A stretch of 64,000 nt of DNA. Origin: Erpobdella octoculata (Eukaryota; Annelida; Clitellata; Hirudinida; Erpobdellidae). This document shows positions 53,201 through 63,698 of the stretch, piece by piece; position 1 is the first letter of the stretch; the number at the start of each line of letters is the position of its first letter. The translations under genes were made by a program, and so were the position numbers. The notes below the pieces were generated by a model that made no database searches, was not told the DNA's origin, and saw only the letters and a list, made by a program, of their open reading frames with translations. The stretch covers positions 37,737,270-37,801,269 of the forward strand of contig OZ022238.1 in the NCBI GenBank assembly GCA_963978895.1, in the 5' to 3' direction.

Positions 53201-54199
53201 ATTTTTATCCCCAGCACAATTAAAAGCATGAAAAAAATCTAAGTCAGAAGTAAATTAAAATGTTTGAAAGCATTATTAAATAAAATAAGCAAGACATGCA
53301 GAGAAAGCCGCAACAGTAACTACAAATTATAAACTAAAAGCATGAAATGTTGCAAGTGTATCCTCTGGTACCCCCGGCTCATCAACTTCTTGTACAACTC
53401 TAGGAGGTTCTTTTATTGCCCCTGTAAATTTTGGAAAAAAACTAAATCAGAAAAAAGTAAAAATGTCTTGAAAGCACTATTGAATACAAAAAGCAAGACA
53501 TTTAGAGAAAACTGCAACAATGACTACAAATTATAAACTAAAAGCATGAAAATTTGGTCTCATCTATTTATTCCTGAACCACGGGCTTCTCAACCTCATC
53601 CAGAATATTTGGTTCATTGATCATCTCTGTACCAACGTTGTCATCTGGGATCATGATTATTTGTTCAAGCTCTCACTGTTTTCTTCTAAAGCATTAGAGT
53701 TAGACTACTCTAAGTTTCATTAATCTCATTAATGCTGTTGCAACTAAATATGTGGTGTTGTTTAATAGAAAGTGTTTAATTTTAATATACATTATTATTT
53801 GTGTATTTATCTTTATCTGATTTACCAGTAATTAGTAGTTAGTAGTCTTACAGTAGTCCTTGAACTTTTATGAAGACATCGTCATTTTCTCACTAAAAGC
53901 TTTTTTTTAATTATATCAAACAGGTCATCTTTATGTTACACGCAATAAAATTTACATACCTTGCAAAAAACAGATTATAAGCTTCAATAAACCGCTCTTT
54001 TGATGATTTTTACGATTGTAAACATAACAGTTTAACGTATCATCCCTCACTTGAACAAAACTTCAAATATTACATCTAAGCTACCGTTTTGAAAAGTCTA
54101 GAAAGCAAATTTTGTTTAATTATATTAATTACTAACTTTTGATACTAAAAGAAGCTGTTCACCCAAAAAAAGACCTATTTAGACTTGGCCCACGGACTA
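47264..54199 (-). mobile_element. complete Academ DNA transposon (6,936 bp)
   Basis: Ends TAGTCTATGGGCCAA and (reverse) TAGTCCGTGGGCCAA, with a second shared block AGGTCTTTTTTGNGGTGAAC inside each TIR. Flanked by the 3-bp duplication AAT (47261-47263, 54200-54202); removing the element restores the TIR of element X exactly (GCGAATATAC). A 3-bp duplication and an XPG/FEN1-like nuclease domain in the encoded protein are the defining traits of the Academ superfamily. A ~180-bp direct repeat lies inside the left end (about 47315-47410 and 47495-47590), and a ~200-bp one near the right (53220-53345, 53420-53545). Confidence 0.9.
47894..53153 (-). CDS. Academ transposase with XPG/FEN1-like nuclease domain
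   Basis: Two exons, 53153-52277 and 51936-47894, with donor A|GTTAGT and acceptor ACATTTCAG|CT, join in frame to about 1,640 aa. Exon 1 holds Cys/His pairs of a zinc-binding region (YYHSKCRNLF, CIFCHK, YHASCYKLC). Exon 2 holds the catalytic-type blocks LAWDNIDKCEETLSGDGTTH, VCVFDQALYAKAAEI and VLEGKHYNRGIRSHKLVFEA. Then comes a PIN/XPG-like nuclease: YIIDGMALIHRL, RVDIVFDVYRQLSIKSSERE (compare VFDG...KRSERR of FEN1), HEEADTRMLLH, CADDTDVLVLL and AFTGCDSVSAFAGKGK, carrying the acidic ligands and helix-hairpin-like turn. A Cys-rich tail (CMCKKFCGDECPCVQNKLKC) precedes acidic repeats CPDFVEEIEIxxxE. There are no stops or frameshifts. Without the splice, exon 2 alone would start at ATG 51979 (1,361 aa). 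Small upstream exons may exist (minus 53656-53347, VEKPVVQE-like repeats). Confidence 0.85.
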
Positions 54200-54202
54200 A
54201 AT

Positions 54203-55014
54203 ATACAAGCAGCCTCGGAAACTTCCACTTGCATATTAATTAGTGTGCTATATATAGAACAGCACTGGCTATGTTAATTCTGCACTAGTCGTCAATGGAA
54301 ATGCCAATCACGTGCTTAGTGTATTTTTGAAATGTTTACACTGCGCTCAACTGCTCTGCACTAAATTTTTTCTCCGAAACACTTGTCATTAAAGTTAAAG
54401 TTCACTAAAACTTGGGTTTTCAAATTTTGCAGACGACTCAAAACTATGTTCGAGGGTCCCCAACAAAGAAGCCAAAGTATGGCTAAGAAATGAGTTATCT
54501 TGAACTTCTACTCTAATGGTTTACTGTTACTGTTTAAGCCACTAAGCTGACAGCCAAGCTACTGAAAAATCTCTGCTTAAGGGTCACTTTCAACTTTATT
54601 TTGTAGTGGTTGTCACACTGAACCACTTTAAACCATGTTATGTTATGTTTCATTCTGTAGCTACTCTATCTAAACCACTTGAAATCTTGTTATGCTATAT
54701 TCTTGTTTTAAGCTAAACACATCTATAACCTGTTTAACACAGTAATAGTTATTTAAAGTTTTACTTTGAAATGAATCGATTTAGAAATGTTCCTAATTTC
54801 AAAGAAATTCTGAAGACATAGACAATGAAGCACTGCTTTATATTTCCTTGTCATAATTTTCAAAATGAAGATAGAAACAATATAACATTTATAAAACAAC
54901 TTATACCATTCTCCTAAATACTTGATATGTAAACATGACAAATATGAGAAACTTTTAAATGACTATAAAATGTGGAAGCGTTCACGACTTAAATTAGGTG
55001 AAGTTTTCACTCAG
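54203..55014. other. interior of element X
   Basis: AT-rich sequence without an open frame of interest; contains no recognised transposase. It is the internal part of the non-autonomous element X. Confidence 0.6.
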
Positions 55015-55302
55015 TCTATATATAGCACACTAATTAATATGCAAGTGGAAGTTTCCGAGGCGGCTTGTATATTCGCCCGCCGGATAGCATATTTTCGAAA
55101 CGTACGCAAAGTTTCTAAAAATAGCTCTAGCCGGTGTTGATTTTATTTGAAACCACGCCCACCAAGTATTTGATTGGCTACCTTATACACCATACTGTTC
55201 CAAGCTTTATACGCCATATTGTTCCAAGCTTTATACACCATATTGTTGTTCCAAGGATTTTTTTTGCATACTTTGCATCACAATTTTGTATAATTTGTCT
55301 TG

Positions 55303-58300
55303 ATGGCGGACGAAACTTCGGCTAGCAAAATGCGAATAAAGGAATTAATTAGAAAACGGATTCAGGAAAAACAGTAAGTACATATTGACGACTCCATGTA
55401 ACTTTGAGCGTTTTATAGTCTTAGTCTTATAGGGAAAGAATTATTGAAAATTATGATTGTGTCTTAGTTTAGCAAGCTCTGCTTCAGTACCTGATTCACC
55501 GGTGAAACCGAGCACAGAAATGCATGATGATTCTTTCAATGCATTGGATGCACATCCTGGGATTGAAAAGCAAGTAGAATTGGTATTGCTATTTAGTTTT
55601 TAAATTTTTTTCAGTTTTTTGTGGTTGCATGTCTTTAAATTTCTTTTACAAAAGTACAGTTGTATCATTGGGAAGGATTCACATTTTAAATTTACCATGC
55701 CATATTATTGTTGGTAATTATAGCATGCATTTTTAAGATCTTTGAAGAAATTTAAGTTGACTTTCATGAGTGTACCATTATTTAAGTATTTTTTATTTTC
55801 ACATTTGCTAATCAAAGATGAGTCTGCCTTCTGAATGGAAGACAATAGTGACATCTGGACCAAAAAAAGATGATTCTTGTGACACTGTTGTTCGTGTTGC
55901 ATTATATTCTGCTGAAGACTTCAAAATGTGGCTGCAAGCTTATCAAAATCTATCAAAATGCACTTATCGGGTTAGAAGGACCTACCCTCAAGATGGCAAA
56001 CATGTTAACTTTAAGGTAAATATTTTTCTTGAGACTGATTTGATTTAACTCTTCAATTTAACAGTTGATCATAAATATATGCTTTCAATTGTGCATTTTT
56101 GTGATATTGTCCTGCTTTGTTCTTAGTCTTTACATGAAAATAAATATTCATAAATGTTTTTTTTATTTTGCTTATTTTTTACTTTTTACTGAAAGCGATC
56201 TTCAATGAAGGAAAGCTTCATAATCACCTGTGTTTGTATCACTTTTCAATCATTTCTACATTTTGTTCATGATTTTGTCATTATAGGCAGACTACCGATG
56301 TCATCACAACACTTTACCATCACATAAAGTAAAGCATCCAAGTCAAAAGCATACTGATTGCCGGGCAAAAATGTCAGTTTGTATCAAATCAATCTCAAAC
56401 AGAGAAGCCAAACGGAAGAGGTTTTAGAGAATTAATTTGATTCAAAAATATTTATCCATATCAATATATCTAATTATAATAGCAATCTCAGATAAGAAAA
56501 GTATTTGATTGTATAAATAACAGTCATTTGAATGTATTACCATTTTTAAGAACTGTGTGCTCAAAAGTTAAATCTAAATGCTCTACTACTGATCATTTCA
56601 ACACAATATCATTTATAATCCAAAATGCAAAACAACATAGACGGCTTGATAACATTTGCCAAACTGAGTGGCCAGGCTGACAGGACATTGCTCCGGTGAG
56701 TTATGCAAGACAATAGTCACCCGTTGCATCCATATCTTCCATTGATATCTCCTCGAATCTATAATATGCGCCGAAGACCCCATGACTACAAATTTCCAGA
56801 TAAACAAAACAGTTTTTTAGCAAAAAATTATCTAATTCGTTTATTTTATGAACTTCAAAAACTATTCACTATTTCATTTTACTCTTTTAGTTTATTTATT
56901 AATAATTTCTTTTTGTTTTATTTATTGCTGTCTAAATAAAGATGAATTGAATTGAACATAGGGCTATCAGAATAAATTCCTCAAGGATTAATGTTCATTA
57001 ATTTTTTTTTAGGTTATCTGAAGACAAATATCTTCCAGATTTTCCAGCTACTATCATTTTTCACAATCAACATAATCACAGGATTTCAGCTGCACAGGCT
57101 CTAAAATATCGGGATCCTTCTGATGTAATAAGAACAAAATTTCTTGATTTTTTCAAAGCTGGACATGCACCATCACATGCTTTAGAGCTCCATAAAAGAG
57201 ATCTCATGGAAACCTATGATGAGGAATATTTTCTTAGAGCTGCAGACAGATCAATATGTCCTGATGTAAACTGGGTTTTTCGGTTATATTATCAAGTATT
57301 TGAGAAAAAGTTTGGTTCAACGCACGCAGATCAGTTACAGGAAAGTTTAGAAACAGCCATAAACAAGTACAGTAGGCCGAATGGAGAAGGAAAAGCTAGC
57401 ATAAAGTTCATAGAAGGGCATATCAGCATAGCAGTTTTAACACCATTGATGGAACGTGTTCATTCTTTGCAAAGATGTTCAGAAATTGTTTTTATGGATA
57501 GTTCTGGAAACATGGATCGATATAATTGCAGAGTCTTTCTTTTGATGACAGACAGTTCAGTTGGAGGATTGCCATTAGGTGTACTAATAACAAGCAGTGA
57601 AAGTGAAGCTGTCATTTATACTGCACTGCATCAGTATCTTGAACTTCTACCAGAGCAGGCATTTGGAGGCAGAGGAGGTTTGGGTCCTGCAGTTTTTATG
57701 ACCGATAATTGCCAAGCAGAAATAAAGGCCCTTGGTAAATGTTTTCCAAATTCTAGACTTTTGCTGTGTTCCTTTCATATTCTCCAAGCCACGTGGAGAT
57801 GGCTTTGGAATCAGAAACATGGCATTAAAGCCGACCACAGAGTTGCTCTGTATAAATTCGTATCAGCCATGTTGTACGCAAATAGCAATGAAGAATTTGA
57901 GAATAAGTTTGATTTGCTGAAAAGCAGTGATGAGGCAAAAAAATATCCAACATTTTTTCAGTATGTGACCGATTTAAGTCACATTGCAGATAAGTGGGCC
58001 CTTTGTTTCCGTGTTGGGTTGATACATCGTGGAAATGACACAAATAACATCACAGAAGCTGCAAACAGAGTCATGAAAGACAAAGTTTTTTTCCGCACAA
58101 GAGCATTCAGCATTGTACAGTTATTTGATTTTTTAACTGACGATCTCCAAGCATACTATTCTAGAAAACTTATTCATGCTGTTAGTGGAAGATTGGAACA
58201 ATTCCAACAATCGAGATACAAAATTAAAAATGATATTATTGTTGATTTGGAAGTTATTGATGTTTCTGCAGGGCAATACTGCGTGAAAAATCATAAAGCA

Positions 58301-59062
58301 AAAACAGAATATGCCGTCAACATTGATGTCGGACTGTGTTCCTGTCCTGTTGGCTGCAATGGAGCACCCTGTAAGCATCAGCATGCTGTTACTGTTCAAA
58401 AAAACATTACTTTTGATAACTGCCTACCCAGGGACCATTCATCAAGGCAAGAATTGTACTGGGTAGCAACTGGTGGCAAAAATGTTCCAGAAGGATGGTT
58501 TGGTAATCTGACCCTTACCAGCCCGTCTAAACATAAATCTATGCTGGTTGAGGGTTTCACTGGCAGCAGTAGTATAGATGTATTAGATTCTATTGCAACA
58601 GAAAAACAAGAAAATTGTACAGATGGTGATTTCATTTCAGAGGAAAAAGAAGAATGTCGGCAAATTCTACAATCGACCATAGACACCATAATGCTGCATT
58701 ATGACAATAACCCAGCTGATTATAGAAAAGCCATTTTGTCATTACATAGAAATTTTAAAACTGTGCACACCGAAAGCTCAGAACTCTCTTTGCTGCACTC
58801 CTGTTTTAAAGGACCACTTGGCTCCAGTAAGAAATGTACTGCCATTAATGTTCAGCCAACTTCAGTAGCCAGGCGCAAGATGCATATAGGAGGAAGGAAA
58901 TGTGCACAGACAGGTAGAGTGCCTAAATCAGCATTTGTTCCAGAACATGGATATGTGAAACAAAAATCGTCATCTTTTAGGCTGCCATCAAAAGCAGCTA
59001 AAGCACCTCATTCTTTGGCTACTTGTGTGGATGACAACAAAAACATTGGAAAAGCTCACTAA
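55303..59062 (+). CDS. MULE transposase, 5 exons, 855 aa, intact
   Basis: Exons 55303-55373, 55468-55582, 55818-56015, 56287-56420 and 57013-59062 join in frame with GT-AG borders from ATG (MADETSASKMRIKELIRKRI) to TAA. Residues about 75-170 form a WRKY/FLYWCH-like zinc finger (KCTYRVRRTY, ADYRCHHNT, KHTDCRAKM), the MULE DNA-binding module. The RNase H-like core has Asp in IVFMDSSGNMDRYN, Asp in AVFMTDNCQAEIKA, the CxxH word LLCSFHILQATWRW and Glu in DTNNITEAANRVMK. A SWIM zinc finger follows: CSCPVGCNGAPCKHQH. The C-terminal 200 residues are poorly conserved and end in basic sequence. It lies between intact TIRs, so it is probably a functional autonomous copy. A start at 57206 would give only a 618-aa product lacking the zinc finger. 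Confidence 0.93.
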
Positions 59063-59191
59063 CTTGATTTTCTTTGGATTCTTTATTGAAGGGTGCTAAA
59101 TAGAAAAAAATTGAATGTTTTACAGTTATGCTTTTGTGTGTAGATTTTTATTCATTTTATAAACTCAAGAGCTATCTACGTATCACGTGTA

Positions 59192-59197
59192 AATAAA
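59192..59197 (+). terminator. candidate poly(A) signal of the MULE transposase
   Basis: AATAAA 130 bases after the transposase stop codon, upstream of element Z. Confidence 0.45.
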
Positions 59198-59473
59198 AAA
59201 TTATTTACAAAATAAATACCAAATACTTTTCATGAAAGTTTATCACTGGTGATTTGGAAAAATACAATTACTTTTGATATATACTAGTAGTGTAGATTAA
59301 AACAGTTCAATGTTTATATAGTAGTAGCAGGTGCATGAAGTTAGCCACCGACGAGTTAGCCTCGGAAATTTTCCTATAGTAAAAGGCCTACCTGGTGCGT
59401 TTTTAAATTTCAACGCCTAAACCAATCGTCACATAACAATGAAACTTACAAAGATAAATTACTGTGGCGGTAC

Positions 59474-59517
59474 ATTTGCACACACACACATATATATATA
59501 TATGTGTGTGTGTGCAA
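59474..59517. repeat. 44-bp palindrome of (CA)n(TA)n(TG)n
   Basis: TTTGCACACACACACATATA and its complement form a perfect hairpin. Unlike the CA..TG palindromes it has no matching 8-bp flanks. Confidence 0.8.
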
Positions 59518-59538
59518 ACTACCCACGCCTATCCTACA

Positions 59539-59710
59539 TGAGCCTCCACCTGAGCCTCCATCTGAGCCTCCACCTGAACCTCCACCTGAACCTCCACCTG
59601 AGCCTCCGCCTGAACCTCCACCTGAGCCTCCACCTGAGGCTCAGGCTCCAGCGGTGTCATTTCAACATTTGTTTGAGTCTTCAAATATAACTACAAGACG
59701 TCGGCGTTAA
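59539..59710 (+). repeat. Pro/Glu-coding minisatellite with short open frame
   Basis: Nine or ten copies of CCWCCTGARCCT-type units; one frame reads (EPPP)n, then APAVSFQHLFESSNITTRRR and a stop at 59708. No start codon context or homologue is recognised, so I list it as a repeat. Confidence 0.7.
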
Positions 59711-60191
59711 TTGAATCATCTATATGTATCCCATTTGCACAGTCATGCGTTTATTTTAATTTTTCATATAAGTTTACTTTTATTTTAATTCATCACATGG
59801 TTTTATTTAAATTTTTCACCTTTTATTATTCTATTTCATACTTTTTTATTTCAATATACTGTCACTAGATACCTATAGTTTAATTTCATTAATCTTCTAA
59901 TAATTTTAAGTGTTTTAATTTCTATTATTAGTATTATAGACTTCATTCAATTCGTCTTATCTATTTATATTTATTTATTTTATTTTATTAATAATAATTA
60001 TTATTTAATTTATCTTTATACTTCTTTTCATTTATCAATTTTATAAGCTCTCGTAATTTACTTATATCGTCATACTCTGGTTTTAAATACTTTAATTTAA
60101 ATATTTATTTAATATAGGCACAACACTATTTCTATGTTGATGTTTACTATATATTCTTTAGCTGTTTACGTAATACGACATTTTAGGTTAC

Positions 60192-60233
60192 GGACTCTGA
60201 AGATGACTGTAGTCGAAACTGGCCAGTCAGTCC
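60192..60233 (+). ncRNA. type I hammerhead ribozyme
   Basis: Order: stem I GGACT, core CTGAAGA, stem II GACT-GT-AGTC (with a leading T), core GAAA, minimal stem III CTG-GC-CAG, cleavage triplet GTC, then AGTCC pairing with GGACT. Same layout as the minus-strand copy at 31787-31830. Confidence 0.8.
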
Positions 60234-60421
60234 TAATTATTATTATTTGTATTATATACATTTTTAAAATGGACTCTAGTTTACGTCGTAAAATTAAATA
60301 CTTCGAACAGTTTATTAAAAAAGTCATTAATGCAAAGTGGTCGTTTGTTTTTAACGGAGTGTGTTTACGAGAGGGGATTTTGCCAAAGTATATTACTCAT
60401 ATATATATATATATATATACA
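60192..60421 (+). mobile_element. Penelope-like element fragment with hammerhead
   Basis: After the hammerhead an ATG (60269) opens MDSSLRRKIKYFEQFIKKVI and continues through NAKWSFVFNGVCLREGILPK to a (TA)n tract at 60399-60420. It parallels the 31561-31836 fragment residue for residue in the CLREG/CLKEH segment. The rest of the ORF (reverse transcriptase, GIY-YIG) is absent. Confidence 0.65.
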
Positions 60422-60424
60422 TAA

Positions 60425-60935
60425 ACTTTTCGCTAGAGTCTTTATTATGGGATTTGGGCGTATACTTCTAAAATCAATTAAAAATAAATTTCTACATAGA
60501 GTTTTTTATTATTTTTTCAATAGAATAAATCATAAGGATACAGAATATATAAATTCCATTGTTACATGATGCAATGTAACATGCAATAATACACACGAGG
60601 AATGGTTCAGTCGTGAAAAAAGACAAACATTTCGCTAGGATCTTTAGTATGGGATTTGGGCGTATACTTGGAAAATCGATTAAAAATAAATTTCTACATA
60701 GTTTTTTTATTTTTTTAAATAGGATAAATCATAAGGATTCAGAATATGTAGGTTTCATTGTTACACGACGCAGAGTACAGTCGTGAAAAAAGAAAAACAT
60801 TTCGCTAGGGTCTTTAGTATGGGATTTGGGCATTTACTTCTAAAATCGATTAAAAATAAATTTCTTCGTAGATTTTTTTAAATAGTAAAGATCATAAGGA
60901 TTTAGAATATGTAAGTTTCATTGTTACAAGACGAT
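60425..60935. repeat. ~180-bp repeat, three tandem copies
   Basis: Each copy contains TTCGCTAGNRTCTTTANTAT, GGGATTTGGGC and ATCATAAGGATNNAGAATAT; spacing shortens from about 195 to 160 bp. Confidence 0.85.
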
Positions 60936-61031
60936 TGGTCTAGGCGTTAAAATTTAAAAACGCATCAGCTAAGCTAGACATCTTACTATAGGAAAATTTT
61001 TCGTGGCTAACTTCATACACCTAGTAGTAGC

Positions 61032-61818
61032 GGCACTTATGCATAAGTGCGGGTACCGGCAATTTTGTTTACATTCGGCCCATAACATAGATATATATTT
61101 TGAACGACAAAGCGCAATTAGTATAACCCAATAATTTCTTTATTCACTAAAAACAAACATATAAAAAAACAGTAAAAAAATTAGTTTTAATTTACAGCCT
61201 CTGGATATACTATGCGGATGTGTGACACGAGATTGTGAAATGGAGAGTCACCAAATCTTTGTCTCCACAGAAACTCCGCAAGGTAGTTGTCTAACAATGT
61301 CCTGTGAGTGCCGAAACGCCTCTTGTTTTTTTCTTTGGCTTTCTGCCAAACAGACTCCACGTGGTTTGTGGTTGCCTGTGTTATTGGGTTCACAAAATGA
61401 AGCTGGTGGTTCACCGTGAGATGTTGATATCCCAGGTTAGCAACCGTGTTGTACGCAGCCCAAAGGTCGGAAACAACGGTCGTACCTGGAAGGACGTACT
61501 GCTGAAGAATGGGAAGTAGTGTTGCGGCATTTCTTCTTTCCACACACACCATAAAACTTTCCTTCGATTCTACGTCGTAACCGCCAAAAACCCACTGCTC
61601 CCGGACTCGATGGCCTCTGTGGTATTTTTGTATATTTAGTATCTGCCTAATTCAAACATAAAAGAATTGATCAAGACAAAGATTTGGTGACTCTCCATTT
61701 TAGTGAATAAAGAAATTATTGTGTTATACTAATTGCGCTTTGTCGTTCAAAATATATATCTATGTTACGGGCCGAATGTAAACAAAATTGCCGGTACCCG
61801 CACTTATGCATAAGTGCC
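61032..61818 (-). mobile_element. Merlin element, internally deleted (787 bp)
   Basis: TIRs of about 120 bp starting GGCACTTATGCATAAGTGC (itself containing an 18-bp palindrome) flanked by the perfect 8-bp duplication GTAGTAGC (61024-61031, 61819-61826). The duplication lies within the right TSD of element Z. The 8-bp duplication and an IS1016/ISXO2-type transposase identify Merlin. Confidence 0.93.
61187..61620 (-). pseudogene. Merlin (IS1016/ISXO2-type) transposase, C-terminal part
   Basis: The minus frame reads HRGHRVREQWVFGGYDVESK, then NAATLLPILQQYVLPGTTVV, SDLWAAYNTV (second catalytic Asp), HLTVNHQLHFVNP, TTNHVESVWQKAKEKNKRRF (Glu) and LAEFLWRQRFGD before a stop. This is the DDE half of a Merlin transposase. 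The N-terminal half and first Asp are deleted; the sequence before 61620 goes straight to the TIR. Confidence 0.9.
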
Positions 61819-62630
61819 GTAGTAGCAGCTTATCATAAACGACATAAACTGACACAAATAGAGTACATGGACAAGCATCTGCTTATTAAAACAGTTCAAG
61901 GTTTATTTTATAGCAGCAGCTATTACAAATGTCATAAATAAACAAAATTGTAAATGAATTTCCGTCATATTAAAATTAGTCACGTTATTAGTTTAGTGCT
62001 TATCCTTACTTACTGCTAAACTTACCTTACTGATTTGCTTATGTGACGTCTCAATTCAATTATTAGTGGGTGAGTTGTGGAAGTAAGGAACAAAACTATG
62101 CAGAGATCACCACTAGGCCTTCGCCTTGGTCTTGGTCCTTGGATCACGCGCGACTTCAGTTGGAACGAAGAGTAATAGTCGATATTTAGGATAAACATAA
62201 ACAAAATACAAAGATTTATAAAAATTTAAAATTAAATACATGTGCTTAACCAAACGTATTAAATTATTTTTAACAATTAAATAATCTTATTTGTTTTATT
62301 TTTTTTTAAATGTAGAATCTGCAGTTCTATCAAAATTCTATAGAATTACAGACAGACCAAATTAGCTAATTATACCAGTAGTGATGGGGTATGATGTAGC
62401 CAATCAAATACTTTGTGGGCGTGGTTTCAAATAAAATCAACACCGGCTAGATCTATTTTTAGAAAGTTTGCGTACGTTTCGAAAATATGCCGCCGGATAC
62501 CTTTTATACCGGATACTATTTGTTTTGATTTCATAGAGCTCATTCTCTTCCGAACTTACGATACGACAGCTCTCATATCGGTAGTTTATAATATAAACTT
62601 TATATTTGATTTTTAGCAACTTATCTTTTT

Positions 62631-63698
62631 GGAAAAACCGTAGAATCCGGGGTATAAACAAATTCTAAAAAATGTATCGGCGTAAACTCCGCCTCTTAAT
62701 TTCTATGCTCCGCCTCTAGGATGGGATGTGCTTGATCGACTTAAAAATTTATTTAATTTTTTGTAAAATATTATCTAGTTTAATAATTATCAAAAATAAT
62801 TTAAAATATTGCTTAAATATAAAATGTTTGGGATGTGCTTTGATGCGAGAAGCGAAGCGTATTTACCAGACCGCAAGACCATTAAGCTGATTAGAACACT
62901 GATCTCTATAATATTATAATATTATAGAGATCAGTGGATTAGAACAATTACCTACCACTTGTCTTCGCGAATTATTCATGTTCACAAAACAAAGAAAGCA
63001 TCTATAAAGGACTGAAAATTAAAACTTGATAATTGTTTTTGTTTTTAATCTGGGCGTGTTATTCAAAGGCTCTGAAGCAGATTAAAGCAGTATTAGATGA
63101 TAAGTATATGCTCTCTTAGATGGTTAAAAAAATACATTTGACTTCTTTTTGTGACTGACTACAACTTATCCCATATTATTAAACAGTTGATAACGCAAAA
63201 TATGTCAATCAAATTAGTACATTAAGTAATAATGACGAAGTCGCAGTTGTGGATTTTAGGGTTTGTCTCAAAATAAAAGGCTCAGTAGTAGATTAGGAGA
63301 CTGTGCAAAGCTGTCGTTACACTTTAATGATTGAAATTAAAAAATATAGTCACTTAATTTATTTTTTTATCAATCATCACCATAATCTTAGCCATTCACA
63401 TTACCGGCTTTAGTTGCCGGTCAGCTAATTTTCAGTCATTTATAGATGCTTCCTTTTCCAAGTGGCAATTTGTTCTAATTAACTTAATGGACTGATAACA
63501 GACTAGCGAATACGCTTTGCATCGGAGCAGACCCTAATCAATTATCAACTGCTAATTTTCCGTTATTTATAGATTCTTCCTTTGTCTAAATCATATAAAA
63601 AACCGCAACACTAGCTGTCAATCATTCTATTTAGACCTGTCAATCAAAATAGCGGCCATACTTGTTTTTGTTTGTACCCCGGATTCTACGGTTTTACC
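62631..63698. mobile_element. element Y: TIR element with 9-bp TSD (1,068 bp)
   Basis: Ends GGAAAAACCGTAGAATCCGG and (reverse) GGTAAAACCGTAGAATCCGG, continuing GGTAYAAACAAA, flanked by TATCTTTTT (62622-62630) and TATCTTTTA (63699-63707). The Helitron body matches on both sides, confirming the insertion. No coding sequence recognised. Confidence 0.85.
62897..62936. mobile_element. 40-bp CA...TG palindrome with 8-bp TSD
   Basis: Perfect 40-bp palindrome CACTGATCTCTATAATATTA plus complement, flanked by GATTAGAA (62889-62896 and 62937-62944). The ends CACTG/CAGTG and 8-bp duplication are what a hAT insertion shows, but the element has essentially no interior. It lies inside element Y. Confidence 0.85.

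Larger units (their letters stand above)
47258..55076. mobile_element. element X: TIR element with 9-bp TSD, split by Academ
   Basis: TIRs of about 62 bp, beginning GCGAATATACAAGC then GCCTCGGAAACTTCCACTTG. The right one is intact (55015-55076, inverted); the left one is cut after GCGAAT by the Academ insertion and resumes at 54203. Flanked by the perfect 9-bp duplication CCGCCGGAT (47249-47257, 55077-55085). Own length about 880 bp, no coding sequence found. Long TIRs with a 9-bp duplication point to a Mutator-like non-autonomous element. Confidence 0.88.
59329..61022. mobile_element. element Z: TIR element with 9-bp TSD inside the MULE
   Basis: TIRs of about 110 bp (AGGTGYATGAAGTTAGCCAC at the ends; ATTTTCCTATAGTAA, GCGTTTTTAAATTT and CCAATCGTC further in) flanked by the perfect 9-bp duplication AGTAGTAGC (59320-59328, 61023-61031). 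The interior holds a CA/TA/TG palindrome (59474-59517), an 18-bp CCACCTGARCCT minisatellite (59539-59650), a Penelope/hammerhead fragment (60192-60421) and a ~180-bp triplicated repeat (60425-60935). No transposase. Confidence 0.88.
55087..62490 (+). mobile_element. complete MULE (Mutator-like) transposon (7,404 bp)
   Basis: TIRs of about 95 bp starting GCATATTTTCGAAACGTACG with a few mismatches, flanked by the perfect 9-bp duplication CGCCGGATA (55078-55086, 62491-62499). Target and duplication overlap the right duplication of element X, so it landed one base away from X's target position. It encodes an intact MULE transposase (55303-59062) and was later hit by element Z and Merlin. 61827-62395 contains no other feature. 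Confidence 0.93.

Noticed and set aside
57206..59062. Treating the MULE transposase as a single-exon 618-aa gene
   Set aside because: Four upstream exons splice in phase and supply the zinc finger, so the gene starts at 55303.
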